Shown here in pieces: positions 45,853 through 56,268 of a DNA stretch of 64,000 bases. Source of the stretch: an uncultured Pseudoruegeria sp. (lineage in GTDB: Bacteria > Pseudomonadota > Alphaproteobacteria > Rhodobacterales > Rhodobacteraceae); the NCBI GenBank assembly GCA_947498155.1, contig CANMJD010000007.1:1-64000 (forward strand), written 5' to 3'. The notes under the pieces were generated by a model, which made no database searches, was not told where the DNA came from, and was given only the letters and a program-made list of their open reading frames with translations. Positions within the stretch are counted from its first letter, which is position 1, and the number at the start of each line of letters is the position of its first letter. The position numbers and the translations under genes were made by a program.

Positions 45853-47460
45853 CTAGGCAGGTTCACCCTCAGCCTTGAGATTCAGCGCTGCCGCAATCAG
45901 CGTGCGGGTATAAGGCGTTTGCGGGTTGTCAAAAATCGCATCGCGTGTGCCAGCTTCGACCACATCGCCCTGTTTCATGACGATGACCTTATGAGAAAGC
46001 GCCCGCACGACTTTCAGATCGTGGCTGATAAAGAGATAGGCCAATCCGTATTTTTGCTGCAACTGGCGTAGCAGTTCGACAATTTGCACCTGCACTGTCA
46101 TGTCCAAGGCCGAAGTCGGTTCATCCAGCACCACCAGTTTCGGGCGCAGAATCATCGCGCGGGCAATCGCAATCCGTTGCCGCTGCCCGCCGGAAAACTC
46201 GTGTGGATAGCGATCCATGGTGGCCGGATCCAAGCCGACTTCCTCCATGATTTCCGCCACCTGTTCGCGGGGCGGACGGTTATCGCCCGTGTTATGGATC
46301 GTTAGGCCTTCGGATATGATCTGCTCTACCGTCATGCGCGGTGACAAGCTGCCGTAAGGGTCTTGGAACACGATCTGCATTTCACTGCGCAACGGGCGCA
46401 TCGCCCGCGCCTTCAACCCCTGAATATCGCGCCCTTGAAAAACAATCGGCCCTTGCGAGGAAATCAGCCGCATAATCGCCAAGGCCAGCGTGGTTTTACC
46501 CGAGCCAGATTCACCGACAATGCCCAAGGTTTCCCCCTGACGCACTGAAACAGAGGCCGCATTAACCGCTTTCACATGGCCCGACACCTTGCGCATCAGC
46601 CCAGAGGTGATCGGGAACCAGATGCGCAAATCCTTTGTTTTGACAATCTCCTTGGCACCCGTTGGCACAGGGGTTGGTTCCCCCGTCGCCTCTGCTGCCA
46701 GAAGCATTTGCGTATAGGGGTGCTGCGGATTGCTGAATATTTCCGCCGTCGGGCCGGTTTCGACAATCTCTCCGCCCTGCATCACACAGACCCGATCCGC
46801 AATTTTGCGCACGATGCCCAGATCATGGGTGATGAACAAAAGGCTCATGCCTTCTGCGCGTTTCAGATCGGCCAGAAGTTCAAGGATTTGCGCCTGAATG
46901 GTCACATCCAGCGCGGTTGTCGGCTCATCCGCGATCAGCAAATCCGGTCCGTTGGCCAGCGCCATGGCGATCATCACCCGCTGTCGCTGCCCACCGGAGA
47001 GTTGGTGCGGATAAGAGCTCAGGCGGGTTTCGGGATCGCGGATACCGACTTTATGCATCAAATCCAGAATGCGCGCACGGGCCGCATCGCCGCTGAGGCC
47101 TTGATGGATCAACAAGCTTTCGGCCAGTTGCTTTTCCAGCGTGTGCAGCGGATTGAGCGAGGTCATCGGCTCTTGGAAGATAAAGCTGATATCGTTGCCG
47201 CGCACCCCGCGCAGGGTGTTTTCGGACGCATCGATAAGCTGCTGGCCTTCATAGGTGACCGAACCGCTGACCTGCGCGCTACTGGGCAGGAGAGACACCG
47301 TTGAGAGCGCCGTTACCGATTTGCCAGAGCCGGATTCCCCGACCAAGGCGACGGTTTCACCCTTGTCGATATGAAAGGACACACCCTTAACGGCAGGGCT
47401 GTCCTTGCCGTCCTGACGGAAACTGACCCGAAGGTTTTGCACATCTAGAACGCGTGTCAC
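45853..47460 (-). CDS. yejF: Peptide ABC transporter ATPase with two nucleotide-binding domains (YejF-like)
   Basis: A 535-residue fusion of two ABC domains, as in YejF. The first has GESGSGKSV near residue 40 and LSGGQRQRV near 157; the second has GESGSGKTT near 315 and FSGGQRQRI near 425. Each has its own Walker B ([12 protein letters not shown] and [12 protein letters not shown]). It energises the import of oligopeptides through the two permeases upstream, with an ATGA overlap to yejE. Order yejA-B-E-F matches E. coli. Confidence 0.92.
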   Translation of the reverse strand: MTRVLDVQNLRVSFRQDGKDSPAVKGVSFHIDKGETVALVGESGSGKSVTALSTVSLLPSSAQVSGSVTYEGQQLIDASENTLRGVRGNDISFIFQEPMTSLNPLHTLEKQLAESLLIHQGLSGDAARARILDLMHKVGIRDPETRLSSYPHQLSGGQRQRVMIAMALANGPDLLIADEPTTALDVTIQAQILELLADLKRAEGMSLLFITHDLGIVRKIADRVCVMQGGEIVETGPTAEIFSNPQHPYTQMLLAAEATGEPTPVPTGAKEIVKTKDLRIWFPITSGLMRKVSGHVKAVNAASVSVRQGETLGIVGESGSGKTTLALAIMRLISSQGPIVFQGRDIQGLKARAMRPLRSEMQIVFQDPYGSLSPRMTVEQIISEGLTIHNTGDNRPPREQVAEIMEEVGLDPATMDRYPHEFSGGQRQRIAIARAMILRPKLVVLDEPTSALDMTVQVQIVELLRQLQQKYGLAYLFISHDLKVVRALSHKVIVMKQGDVVEAGTRDAIFDNPQTPYTRTLIAAALNLKAEGEPA

Positions 47461-48566
47461 TGAAATGTTTTCCTTGGGTCAAACGCGTCGCGAATGCCTT
47501 CAAAGATAAAGACCAGCAGCGACAACATGATGCAAAACGTAAAGAAGGCCGTAAACCCAAGCCATGGAGCTTGCAGGTTTTGTTTGGCTTGCAAGGTCAA
47601 TTCCCCTAGCGACGGCGCTGATGAAGGCAGACCAAATCCCAGAAAGTCCAGCGAGGCCAGCCCGCCAATCGCGCCGGTAATGATAAACGGCAAGAAAGTC
47701 AGCGTCGCCACCATGGCGTTGGGCAGGATGTGGCGGAACATAATCGTGCGGTCCGACACGCCAAGCGCTTTGGCGGCGCGCACATATTCAAAATTGCGCG
47801 CCCGCAGAAATTCAGCCCGCACGACGCCCACCAAAGCCATCCACCCAAAGAGCACAGTGACAAATACCAAAAGCCAGAAACTTCGACCCAGAATGGCAAA
47901 CAGGATGATGATGATATAGAGGCTGGGCGAGGAGCTCCAGATTTCGATGAAGCGCTGAAACAGCAGGTCGATCCAGCCGCCGAAATAGCCCTGAATGGCA
48001 CCGGCAGCGATCCCAACCACAGAGGACAGCAGCGTCACAATCAGCGCGAAGAACACCGATAGGCGGAAACCGTAGATCACCCGCGCCAGCACATCGCGTT
48101 TGGTATCATCGGTCCCCAGCCAATTGTTGCTGTCCGGAGCAGAGGGGGCCACCCCCTGAATGTCGACGATAGTGTCGTATTTATAAGGGATCAGCGGCCA
48201 GAGCACCCAGCCTTTTGTCACCTCTTGTCCGTCTACCATGCCAGTATCGCGGGCTTCTGCCATGATGGCTTCGGGATCGTCATAACAGCTTTCCAGCCCG
48301 CCGGTGACGATCAAGCATTCGACATCTTCATATTGATATTGCGCCTCAATCGGCAGATCGCCACCAAACTGGGTCTCGGGGTAGAAATTAAAGATCGGTG
48401 TGTAGAATTCACCCTGATAACGCACAAGGATCGGCTTATCGTTCACAAAGAACTCGGCAAAGAGCGAGGCACCGAACAGGATGCTGAAAATGATCAGCGA
48501 CCAAAAGGCCCGCCCGTTGCGGCGGAAATTGCGCATGCGGCGCTGGTTCAGCGGAGAGAGCGCCAT
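47457..48566 (-). CDS. yejE: Peptide ABC transporter permease (YejE-like)
   Basis: A 369-residue inner-membrane permease. One N-terminal span is followed by a large periplasmic insert (about residues 45-150) characteristic of YejE. The remaining spans hold the EAA-like loop FEYVRAAKALGVSDRTIMFR near 258-277. It pairs with YejB. Two bases separate it from yejB. Confidence 0.9.
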   Translation of the reverse strand: MALSPLNQRRMRNFRRNGRAFWSLIIFSILFGASLFAEFFVNDKPILVRYQGEFYTPIFNFYPETQFGGDLPIEAQYQYEDVECLIVTGGLESCYDDPEAIMAEARDTGMVDGQEVTKGWVLWPLIPYKYDTIVDIQGVAPSAPDSNNWLGTDDTKRDVLARVIYGFRLSVFFALIVTLLSSVVGIAAGAIQGYFGGWIDLLFQRFIEIWSSSPSLYIIIILFAILGRSFWLLVFVTVLFGWMALVGVVRAEFLRARNFEYVRAAKALGVSDRTIMFRHILPNAMVATLTFLPFIITGAIGGLASLDFLGFGLPSSAPSLGELTLQAKQNLQAPWLGFTAFFTFCIMLSLLVFIFEGIRDAFDPRKTFQ

Positions 48567-48568
48567 GA

Positions 48569-49660
48569 TCAGGTCTCCCTCGAGTTAAAGTCGATGCGCG
48601 GATCAACAAAGACATACATCAGATCGGACAGGATATTCACCAACAGCCCCAGCAAACCAAAGAAGAAAAGCGTGCCAAAGATCACCGGATAATCGCGCGC
48701 CACGGCAGCCTCGAACCCCAGCCGCCCCAGCCCGTCGAGCGAAAAGATAGTTTCGATGATGATCGAGCCGCCAAAGAACACACCGATGAACAGACTTGGG
48801 AAACCGGCAATCACGATTAGCATCGCATTGCGGAACACATGGCCGTAGAACACCCGACGGTCCGCCAGCCCCTTGGCTTTGGCGGTAATCACATATTGCT
48901 TGCCCAATTCATCCAGAAAACTGTTTTTGGTCAGCAGGGTCAGCGTCGCAAAGGATGAAATCGTAATGGCGATCACCGGCAGGGTGATATGCCAGAGATA
49001 GTCAAAGATTTTGCCAAAAAAGCTGAGTTGGTCAAAATTGTCGGAGGTCAGTCCGCGCAGCGGGAAGATTTGCCAATAGGATCCACCGGCAAAAAGCACC
49101 AAGAGCAGGATCGCAAACAGAAAACCCGGAATCGCATAGGCGACGATGATCAGGGCCGAGGTCCATGTATCAAAGGCGCTGCCATCTTTTACGGCTTTGC
49201 GAATGCCCAAGGGGATAGAGATCATATAGGCCAGCAAGGTCGACCACAGCCCCAGCGTGATCGAGACCGGCATTTTTTCCAACACCAAATCGCGCACAGA
49301 GACAGAGCGAAAATAGCTCTCTCCGAAATCAAAGCGCATGTAATCCCACATCATATTGCCAAAGCGCACCAAGGGCGGCTTATCAAAGCCAAACTGGCGC
49401 TCCAGATCTTCGATGAATTCCGGCGGCAGGCCACGGCTGCCCTGATAGGAGCCCTGCTCTCCGCCACCGGCTGTATCTATGCCCGCATCACCACCGGTGC
49501 CCGAGATTGACTGGAACACATCGCCTTCGCCTTCGAGCTGGGCAAGGATTTGTTCAATCGGACCACCCGGAACAAATTGGGTCAGCGCGAAGTTGATGAT
49601 CATGATCCCGAGCAGCGTCGGAATGATCAACAACACGCGACGGAGGATATAGGCGCCCAT
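48569..49660 (-). CDS. yejB: Peptide ABC transporter permease (YejB-like)
   Basis: A 363-residue inner-membrane permease starting [20 protein letters not shown], the classical OppB/YejB N-terminus. A periplasmic segment with repeated Gly/Asp residues (near residues 45-75) follows the first span. The EAA-type loop is [20 protein letters not shown] near 252-271. Second gene of the transporter operon, 29 bases after yejA. Confidence 0.9.
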   Translation of the reverse strand: MGAYILRRVLLIIPTLLGIMIINFALTQFVPGGPIEQILAQLEGEGDVFQSISGTGGDAGIDTAGGGEQGSYQGSRGLPPEFIEDLERQFGFDKPPLVRFGNMMWDYMRFDFGESYFRSVSVRDLVLEKMPVSITLGLWSTLLAYMISIPLGIRKAVKDGSAFDTWTSALIIVAYAIPGFLFAILLLVLFAGGSYWQIFPLRGLTSDNFDQLSFFGKIFDYLWHITLPVIAITISSFATLTLLTKNSFLDELGKQYVITAKAKGLADRRVFYGHVFRNAMLIVIAGFPSLFIGVFFGGSIIIETIFSLDGLGRLGFEAAVARDYPVIFGTLFFFGLLGLLVNILSDLMYVFVDPRIDFNSRET

Positions 49661-49689
49661 GGATTTTGCCTGCCTTTATTATCTGCGGA

Positions 49690-51600
49690 TCACTTTAACG
49701 CGCCCGCGGCTTTCAGCTTTTCGCCTTTGTCGGCGTTATACCACCAGAAGTCCAGATAGCCGAGGCCATAGGGCGGCAGCGGGTCCGGGTATTCATACTG
49801 GTCATAATAGGCGACGGTGTGTTTGTTCTTGAACCACTGCGGCACCCAGAAACGTTCAGCCCGCAGAACGCGATCCAATGCGCGCACAGCGACCTGAAGC
49901 TCTTCGCGGGTCTCTGCAGCCATCACGGTCTGGATCAGCGAATCCACCGCTTCGCTTTTCAGCCCCATCGAATTGAACACAGAGTTATCGGCTGTTTCAG
50001 ACCCGAAATACTGCATCAGCCCGGCACCGGGCTCATAGCCCATGGGGAATTGATCGGTGATCATATCAAAATCAAAATTGCGGGTCCTGTCGGTGTATTG
50101 CGCCGAATCCACGCGGTTATAAACCGCATCAATACCCAGCGCCTGCAGCGAGGACACATAGGGGTTGATCACCCGATCAAACGTCGGCGAATCCTCTAGG
50201 AATTCTATTTTTAGCGTGTCGCCCGCTGCATTGCGCCGCAAACCGTCATCCCCGACAACCCATCCGGCCTCATCCAGAAGAGCAGAGGCTTTGCGAAGAT
50301 TGCGACGATCCAACTGGCGCGCACCGGAAGACGGCGGCATGACCGCCTCTTCGGTCAACACACCAGCGGGCAACACATCGGCCAAAGGTTCAAGCAGGGC
50401 CAGTTCCTCAGGGCTAGGTGTGCCTGTGGCTTTAAGCTCTGAGTTATCCCAGAAAGAGGTAATCCGCTCGTAGAGGCCAAAAAACAACGTGTCATTGGAC
50501 CATTCGAAATTGAACATTAGCCCGATGGCTTCGCGCACCCGCGGGTCCTGAAACTGCGGGCGACGCAGGTTCATCACAAAGCTTTGGCCTGGCGCAATGG
50601 TGCCGTCCTCAAGCTCTGCCTTGACGACGGTGCCATTGTTAACGCCCGGAAAATCATAAGCTGTTGCCCATGTTTTCGAGGAGTTTTCGATCCGAAAAGT
50701 ATAGGCCCCGGATTTAAAGCCTTCAAAGGCGGCGATGCTGTCGCCGAAGTATTCAATCCGGATGCGGTCAAAATTATTGCGGCCAATGTTGATCGGCAGC
50801 TCTTGGCCCCAATAATCGGGATTGCGCTTATAGACGATGCGCTGGTTGATGTCATAGCTGTCCAGCATATAAGGGCCAGACCCCAAGGCCGGTTCCAGAC
50901 GGGATTCATCCAGTCCCGCGTCATTATCGATGAACCATTTCTTGGAAAACACCGGCAGACCGCCCACGGTGTCGATCACGTCGCGCTTTGGAATATCGGC
51001 CTTGAAGGTGTATTTGATTTGCTGCGGGTTCAGCACCTCGGCTGTTTCCACCTGTTGGGCCAGCACCGCGCGGAAAGACGGCAGACCGTCGTTCAGGAAA
51101 AGCTCGTAGGAAAACAACACATCCTCGGCGGTGAGGGGCGAACCGTCAGAAAAAGCCACTTCGGGCCGCAGGGTAAAGATCACCCAGTCGCGGCTTTCGG
51201 GGTATTCAAGCGATTCTGCCAGCAAGCCGTATGACGCGCCAATCTCATCAGAGGTCTGGGTCAGCAGCGATTCAAAGAACACGCTGGACAGCGCACCTGC
51301 ACGGCCCTTGCGGGTATAGGGGTTCATGGAATCAAACGTGCCAGAAGTCCATGTGGAGATCTCACCGCCTTTGGGGGCATCCGCATTCACATAGTCCAGA
51401 TGTTTAAAATCTGCCGGATACTTCAATTCACCAAAGGTCGAAATGCCGTGGGATTTGATTGTCGCTTCTTGGGCAAAGGCCATCAGAGTCGACATCAGCA
51501 GGGCTGCAATCATGAGTGGAACAGATAATATCACCCTACGCCTTACGTCGTTTGAATAAGACCAAGTCGCCGTAACCGCACGCGCGTGGGTGAGTGTCAT
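49690..51600 (-). CDS. yejA: Peptide-binding protein, extracellular family 5 (YejA-like)
   Basis: A 636-residue periplasmic binding protein of family 5 (OppA/DppA/YejA). A long, arginine-containing signal region precedes VPLMIAALLMSTLMAFAQEA. The mature start GISTFGELKYPADFKHLDYV near residue 51 is typical of YejA. The second of two adjacent ATGs is chosen because GGAGG then lies six bases upstream instead of three. It is the first gene of the operon, so peptides captured here enter through YejBEF. Confidence 0.9.
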   Translation of the reverse strand: MTLTHARAVTATWSYSNDVRRRVILSVPLMIAALLMSTLMAFAQEATIKSHGISTFGELKYPADFKHLDYVNADAPKGGEISTWTSGTFDSMNPYTRKGRAGALSSVFFESLLTQTSDEIGASYGLLAESLEYPESRDWVIFTLRPEVAFSDGSPLTAEDVLFSYELFLNDGLPSFRAVLAQQVETAEVLNPQQIKYTFKADIPKRDVIDTVGGLPVFSKKWFIDNDAGLDESRLEPALGSGPYMLDSYDINQRIVYKRNPDYWGQELPINIGRNNFDRIRIEYFGDSIAAFEGFKSGAYTFRIENSSKTWATAYDFPGVNNGTVVKAELEDGTIAPGQSFVMNLRRPQFQDPRVREAIGLMFNFEWSNDTLFFGLYERITSFWDNSELKATGTPSPEELALLEPLADVLPAGVLTEEAVMPPSSGARQLDRRNLRKASALLDEAGWVVGDDGLRRNAAGDTLKIEFLEDSPTFDRVINPYVSSLQALGIDAVYNRVDSAQYTDRTRNFDFDMITDQFPMGYEPGAGLMQYFGSETADNSVFNSMGLKSEAVDSLIQTVMAAETREELQVAVRALDRVLRAERFWVPQWFKNKHTVAYYDQYEYPDPLPPYGLGYLDFWWYNADKGEKLKAAGALK

Positions 51601-51805
51601 CATTAACCTCCGGAGCAGATTGAGTTCTGTTTTTGCTTATCTTTGACTAACCTAGACTAAATTTCTCCTGCACCCACATTCAAGTTGAGTTTTCGTGATC
51701 AAAGGTGATTACGTTGCCTTTTTTCGCCAAAGCAGGGCCGAATTGCGCATTTATGCCGCTGGCCGTTGGATCACAGCCCGAAAAACCCGCATCCCGCGCT
51801 ACCAT

Positions 51806-51836
51806 AAAAAAAGCCGCCCCCCATGGGAGCGGCTTA
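51806..51836 (-). terminator. Terminator of cycM
   Basis: On the minus strand GCCGC/GCGGC arms with flanking A/T pairs are followed by TTTTTTT. It lies about 25 bases after the cytochrome stop codon. Confidence 0.88.
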
Positions 51837-51859
51837 AAATCAATCAATGAAACCAGTAC

Positions 51860-52384
51860 TTATTTGATGGTTTCAAGATAGGCGACCAGATTGGCACGAT
51901 CTTCGATCTTTTTCAGACCGGCAAAGGCCATTTTTGTACCTGGTGCATATTTTTTAGGGTTGGCCAAGAAGCCGTCAAGGTGGCCGTAATCCCAAACGCC
52001 GTCCATTTCAGCCAGTGTCGCGGAATAGCCAAAGCCTGCTTCGGAACCAATGTCGCGGTTCACAACGTTAAACAGGGTCGGGCCTGTGCCATTAGCGCCA
52101 GCCTCAAGCTTGTGGCAGGCTTTACACTTGCCGAATACTTTTTCGCCCTTGGCGATATCTGCCGTGGCCAGAACTTCTTCGAAGGTCGGGCCTTCTTCGA
52201 CTTCGGCACCGCCATCGCCCGTATCCACTTCGATCAGATAACCGGAGGCATGGTCATCGCCGTGGTCGCCGTGGCCGCCACCGGTGTGATACAGCGATTC
52301 AGCTACCCAGCCGCCTAAAAGGAAGATCAGGAGCGAGCCGCAGAGTCCGGCTGTAATCTTTGTCAGTGTCATTGTGTCGAACAT
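51860..52384 (-). CDS. cycM: Membrane-anchored class I cytochrome c (CycM/c552 type)
   Basis: A 174-residue protein with an uncleaved N-terminal anchor (about residues 7-27), a His/Asp/Gly-rich linker (GGGHGDHGDDH) and one class I heme domain. Heme attachment motif CKACH near residue 85; the axial Met is in GTKMAF near 149. It matches the cytochrome c552 that carries electrons from bc1 to cytochrome oxidase in Paracoccus and Rhodobacter relatives. MFDTMTLTK is chosen over an ATG four codons earlier because it is the usual CycM start. The histidine-rich linker could bind metal (inference). Confidence 0.9.
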   Translation of the reverse strand: MFDTMTLTKITAGLCGSLLIFLLGGWVAESLYHTGGGHGDHGDDHASGYLIEVDTGDGGAEVEEGPTFEEVLATADIAKGEKVFGKCKACHKLEAGANGTGPTLFNVVNRDIGSEAGFGYSATLAEMDGVWDYGHLDGFLANPKKYAPGTKMAFAGLKKIEDRANLVAYLETIK

Positions 52385-52504
52385 GTCGCGATCCATATCG
52401 TCGGAAATTTTTTCGGTATCTACCCGCTTCCCCCGCCCTGTTGCAAGGTGTAGTTACCGCGACCAATCGCCTTAGTTGCGAAAAACACATGCTGGAGCAC
52501 AATA

Positions 52505-53341
52505 ATGATGACGGGACGCATCGCATTTCAGGGCGAATTAGGCGCTTATTCCCATCAGGCCTGTAAGGATGCCCGTCCTGATATGGAGGCCCTGCCCTGC
52601 CGGACTTTTGAAGATGTGATCGAAACCGTGCGCAAAGGCGATGCCGATCTGGCCATGTTGCCGGTGGAAAACACCACCTATGGCCGCGTGGCGGATATTC
52701 ATCGTCTTTTGCCAGAAAGCGGCCTGCATATCGTCGAAGAGGCCTTTGTCCGGGTTCATATCAACTTGCTCGGCACCAAGGAATCGACGGTTCAATCGAT
52801 CAAAGAGGCACACTCCCATCTGGTACTCTTGCCGCAATGCGCCAGCTTTCTGCGGGATAATGATATCCATGGCCGCGTCAGTAGCGACAATGCCCGTGCC
52901 GCGCGGGATGTGGCCGAATGGAATGATCCGAGCATCGGCGCACTTGCTAGCGAGTTGGCCGGAGAAATCTATGGCCTTAAGGTCCTTGCCCGCCATGTCG
53001 AGGATAGTGACAACAACACCACCCGTTTTCTGATCATGTCCCGCGCACTGGACCTGAAACGACGGGGCAGTGCCGGTATGATGACCAGTTTTGTCTTCCG
53101 CGTGCGCAATATTCCCGCCGCGCTTTATAAGGCGATGGGTGGTTTTGCCACCAATGGTGTCAACATGACCAAGCTGGAAAGCTACATGGTTGATGGCAAC
53201 TTTACCGCCACGCAGTTTTACGCCGACATCGAAGGCCACCCCGACGACCGCAATGTGCAGTTGGCGCTCGAAGAGCTGGATTATTTCACCTCGCATGTCG
53301 GTCTGTTGGGCGTTTATCCCGCCGACCCCAAGCGTCGTTAA
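52505..53341 (+). CDS. pheA: Prephenate dehydratase
   Basis: A 278-residue enzyme that converts prephenate to phenylpyruvate in phenylalanine synthesis. The catalytic domain shows FQGELGAYSHQA near residue 8, LPVENTTYGRVADIH near 51, and the catalytic TRF motif in NNTTRFLIM near 170. The C-terminal ACT domain contains KLESYMVDGNFT near 223, the site that binds phenylalanine for feedback control. There is no chorismate mutase domain, so this is the monofunctional type. GGAG lies seven bases before the start. It diverges from cycM. Confidence 0.93.
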   Translation: MMTGRIAFQGELGAYSHQACKDARPDMEALPCRTFEDVIETVRKGDADLAMLPVENTTYGRVADIHRLLPESGLHIVEEAFVRVHINLLGTKESTVQSIKEAHSHLVLLPQCASFLRDNDIHGRVSSDNARAARDVAEWNDPSIGALASELAGEIYGLKVLARHVEDSDNNTTRFLIMSRALDLKRRGSAGMMTSFVFRVRNIPAALYKAMGGFATNGVNMTKLESYMVDGNFTATQFYADIEGHPDDRNVQLALEELDYFTSHVGLLGVYPADPKRR

Positions 53342-53351
53342 GAAGAAAAGA

Positions 53352-53825
53352 TCAGGAAACGCGTCCTTCGTGGATGCGTTTTTCAATCTCCGAGGCGAAA
53401 TACCCCACCCGCTTTTTGTACCGGCGTTGCAGGTTGTTTTTAGCCAGCTTCAACGACTGCAAGAGCAGTTTTGCCGACAGGCCAGAAGCCTTGATATCGG
53501 TTTTCACCGTCAATCGGGTGCGGGTGCGTGACAGGGCCACCAGATCCACAACAAGATCACCGGTGATCCCCCGCATCACCCCTTGCAGATGTACTGCCGT
53601 AGGGCGCTCCATCGAGATCAAATCCGTGGCTACTTGGCGTTTTTTGCCGCGATACTCAAACCCCATGACCCAATGGGGCATCGGACCGTCGGGACCATCT
53701 TCCTGAGTGCGGGCCACATCAATGCCCCGACGCAGGGCAATCCGTTCAAAGTAACTAAAGTCGGTCACCGCAGTAAAAACCGACTCAATAGGTGCTTCAA
53801 TATCTTCGCGTGTTGAAAATCTCAT
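53352..53825 (-). CDS. SRPBCC (START-like)-family protein
   Basis: A 157-residue protein with the SRPBCC fold pattern: N-terminal strand and helices in DIEAPIESVFTAVTDFSYFE, a central beta sheet and a long C-terminal helix (LLLQSLKLAKNNLQRRYKKR). Such proteins bind hydrophobic ligands; the ligand here is unknown. It converges on pheA with a 10-base gap and reads in the same direction as nudC, which precedes it by 35 bases. Confidence 0.78.
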   Translation of the reverse strand: MRFSTREDIEAPIESVFTAVTDFSYFERIALRRGIDVARTQEDGPDGPMPHWVMGFEYRGKKRQVATDLISMERPTAVHLQGVMRGITGDLVVDLVALSRTRTRLTVKTDIKASGLSAKLLLQSLKLAKNNLQRRYKKRVGYFASEIEKRIHEGRVS

Positions 53826-53860
53826 AAGGTCTGCCCCGATGTGTCGCCATCTATCTGACG

Positions 53861-54829
53861 CTAATCAAGTTTATCCGCAAGCCAGTTAAGCAATAAAAAA
53901 TGGGCAATAGAGCCTTCTCTTGCGGGGTTTATTTGCGGATGTTTCCCCGTAAATGACAGTGCCATATCCTCTCGGCTGACCCATATCGCGTCATCAAGCT
54001 CTAGCGGATCAACGACAATTTCAGTGTTTAGCGCAACGCCCGCACAGCCGATCATCAAAGAATTGGGAAAGGCCCAGGGCTGGCTGGCCAGATAGGTAAC
54101 CGGACCGACTTTGATACCGGATTCTTCCAATACTTCACGGCGCACGGCGGCCTCGATCGTTTCCCCCGGTTCGACAAAGCCCGCCAAGAGCGAATACATG
54201 CCTTCCGGCCAATGCGGGCTGCGCCCGACGAGAACCGAATTATTGTGTGTAATCAGCATGATGACCACAGGGTCTGTGCGCGGAAAATGCTGACCACCAC
54301 AGGCGGGGCAACTGCGTTGCCAACCGGCATTTATGATCTCCGAGCTTTCCCCGCAGCGTGCGCAAAACCGGTGGGTGCTGTGCCATTCCAGCAATGCTTT
54401 GGCCGTCGCCGAAAACTCTGCATCTCGCGGTGTCAATTGTCCCATGATGCCACGTAGTTCCGCAAAGACCTGCCCCTCTGGCAGACCGGGATAGGCATAT
54501 TCATTGGGATCATAAAACGCGGACATCGCGGCTTCATCGACGGCTTTTGGCTGCCAATCCGACACATCACAGGCAAAGCGTGGCCCCGCGTCATCCAACC
54601 CCAGAAACATCGGTTTTTCGGGGGCGTGCCCCCAAATGTCGTGATGCTTATTTAACCAAACGATGGCGTTAGCAGCAGTTCGGTCAATCAGGATCTTACC
54701 ACGCCAGATTGCCATACAGCGCGCGGCCGGATCGGCCTGCAATTCGGCGATTCGATCCGGGTCCGTGCGCAGCTCTGCCGCACGGTTCAGCCCCGAGCCA
54801 CCAAACGCAACTGTTTCCGCAATTTTCAT
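53861..54829 (-). CDS. nudC: NAD(+)/NADH diphosphatase (NudC-type Nudix hydrolase)
   Basis: A 322-residue Nudix enzyme that cleaves NAD(H) and can remove NAD caps from RNA. The zinc ribbon is CARCG...CPACGG near residues 155-178. The Nudix box starts at GFVEPGETIEAAVRREVLEE near 217, and the NudC signature SQPWAFPNSLM follows near 250. Length and domain order are normal for NudC. It probably shares a transcript with the SRPBCC gene. Confidence 0.93.
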   Translation of the reverse strand: MKIAETVAFGGSGLNRAAELRTDPDRIAELQADPAARCMAIWRGKILIDRTAANAIVWLNKHHDIWGHAPEKPMFLGLDDAGPRFACDVSDWQPKAVDEAAMSAFYDPNEYAYPGLPEGQVFAELRGIMGQLTPRDAEFSATAKALLEWHSTHRFCARCGESSEIINAGWQRSCPACGGQHFPRTDPVVIMLITHNNSVLVGRSPHWPEGMYSLLAGFVEPGETIEAAVRREVLEESGIKVGPVTYLASQPWAFPNSLMIGCAGVALNTEIVVDPLELDDAIWVSREDMALSFTGKHPQINPAREGSIAHFLLLNWLADKLD

Positions 54830-55170
54830 TACTGCCCCGTCCTGCCTGTCAAATTTTGCCCGACCCTGCTCATTTTTAATCGGGAAGTCAAAACCTTCTC
54901 ACGCTTTTTGGACACTTGCTTTTTCCGCGCGCGATCCGGCGTCAGCGTGTGTGAACCCACCCCCAGACCAAAGGCTATTTAACGGTGTCAAAGCGATGAT
55001 GAGCACAAAACAAAGCGGGAACTTGGTTGCGTGCTTTACACTGGCATTCAGCCGGTCACGCAGATGCGGCATCCTTTTTCAGGGGACGTCAGGTTTGCTT
55101 ACCGATGTCGCGTTTATCTTGATCTGTTTCTGTGTTAGGCAAAAACCGGTTCATGGAAAGAGAGGCAAAA
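54830..55170. other. Intergenic region between nudC and the outer-membrane barrel gene
   Basis: About 340 bases holding divergent promoters for nudC and the barrel gene. I see no clear consensus promoter. A 62-codon open frame (from 54997, with hydrophobic residues) ends inside the barrel gene and lacks a ribosome binding site; I do not regard it as a gene. Confidence 0.3.
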
Positions 55171-56268
55171 ATGCGTTTAGCTAGCTTTATATTTGGCTGC
55201 GGTCTGGCGCTGAGCTGCGGCGCGCTAAACGCGCAGGAAATTTTCACCGGCGAGGCCATCAACCAGACCGTTGATGTTCAGGGCACACCGTTTGGCTTCG
55301 GAAACGGCAGCATCGTTGTCGCGCCTATTCCTTTGTCAAATCCGACCGTCGGATCGGGGCTCATTCTGGGCGGCGGCTATCTTTTCAATATGGACGCAGA
55401 AAGCGATACGTCCTTTTTTGGCCTCGGTGCCCTGCGGACCGATAATGGCACTGAAGGCTATGCCTTGGCGGGGAATTTCGCGCTTTCACAAAACCGGTTG
55501 AAATTCGGGTTTGCCGCAGGCGCCGTGGATGCGTTTTACCCGTTGTATGTCGGGGGCGTTCCGATTCAGATCAACCAATCTGGAGAGTTGTTTCAGGCGA
55601 ATTTTGCCTATGGCTTAACCAAGGATTTTTCCGCCGGTTTGCATCTGCGGTATATCGACACTACGATCAAGCTAAAGGGGATCGGAACGCTACCGCTCGA
55701 GGTCATCCCTGATTCCAATCTGGCAATTTTCAATTTTGGTATCACCGCAGATTACGACACCCGCGACGATACGATCTTTCCCACATCCGGTTTTCACATT
55801 GCCGCCAAAACGACCCACGGCTTCATCAGCGGCAGCCGGAACTATGAAAAAGCAACTTTGCGCTTTGATTATTATAGCCCTGCCCCGCGCCCAAAAGACG
55901 TAATCGCTTTTCGCCTTGCCGCCTGCGCGGCTTCGGACTCCGCACCGTTTTATGACGCCTGCGCACTTGGAGGAGATGATGCCTTTCGCGGCTATCCTTC
56001 GACCCAGTTCATCGACAATAACCGACTGTCGCTTCAGGCCGAATACCGCGGGCAACTCACCGAGCGTTTTGGATATGCCTTGTTCGGCGGGTTGGGCGTG
56101 ACCGGAAAAACTGCCAGCACCCTGCTGGAGGATGAGGCAAAATCCGCCGTGGGGCTTGGCTTGCGGGTGCGACTATCCAAGAAATTCCCGCTGGATTTCG
56201 CCGTTGATGCCGCGATCAACCAAGAGGGTGAACAAAGCAGTTACATCTATGTCGGTCAGCGCTTTTAG
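55171..56268 (+). CDS. Omp85/BamA-like outer-membrane beta-barrel without POTRA domains
   Basis: A 365-residue exported protein. Signal peptide MRLASFIFGCGLALSCGALN-AQ, then a barrel-like pattern of alternating residues to the C-terminal YVGQRF, whose final Phe is the usual barrel-insertion signal. The motif FRGYP near residue 274 matches the (V/I)RG(F/Y) loop-6 motif of Omp85 proteins. No N-terminal POTRA repeats are present, so it is not BamA or TamA itself but a short surface-antigen-like relative. AGAGAGG lies six bases ahead of the ATG. It overlaps the convergent hydrolase gene by 4 bases. Confidence 0.8.
   Translation: MRLASFIFGCGLALSCGALNAQEIFTGEAINQTVDVQGTPFGFGNGSIVVAPIPLSNPTVGSGLILGGGYLFNMDAESDTSFFGLGALRTDNGTEGYALAGNFALSQNRLKFGFAAGAVDAFYPLYVGGVPIQINQSGELFQANFAYGLTKDFSAGLHLRYIDTTIKLKGIGTLPLEVIPDSNLAIFNFGITADYDTRDDTIFPTSGFHIAAKTTHGFISGSRNYEKATLRFDYYSPAPRPKDVIAFRLAACAASDSAPFYDACALGGDDAFRGYPSTQFIDNNRLSLQAEYRGQLTERFGYALFGGLGVTGKTASTLLEDEAKSAVGLGLRVRLSKKFPLDFAVDAAINQEGEQSSYIYVGQRF

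Noticed and set aside
54997..55184. 62-codon frame ending inside the barrel gene
   Set aside because: No Shine-Dalgarno, overlaps the better supported barrel start, mixed composition.
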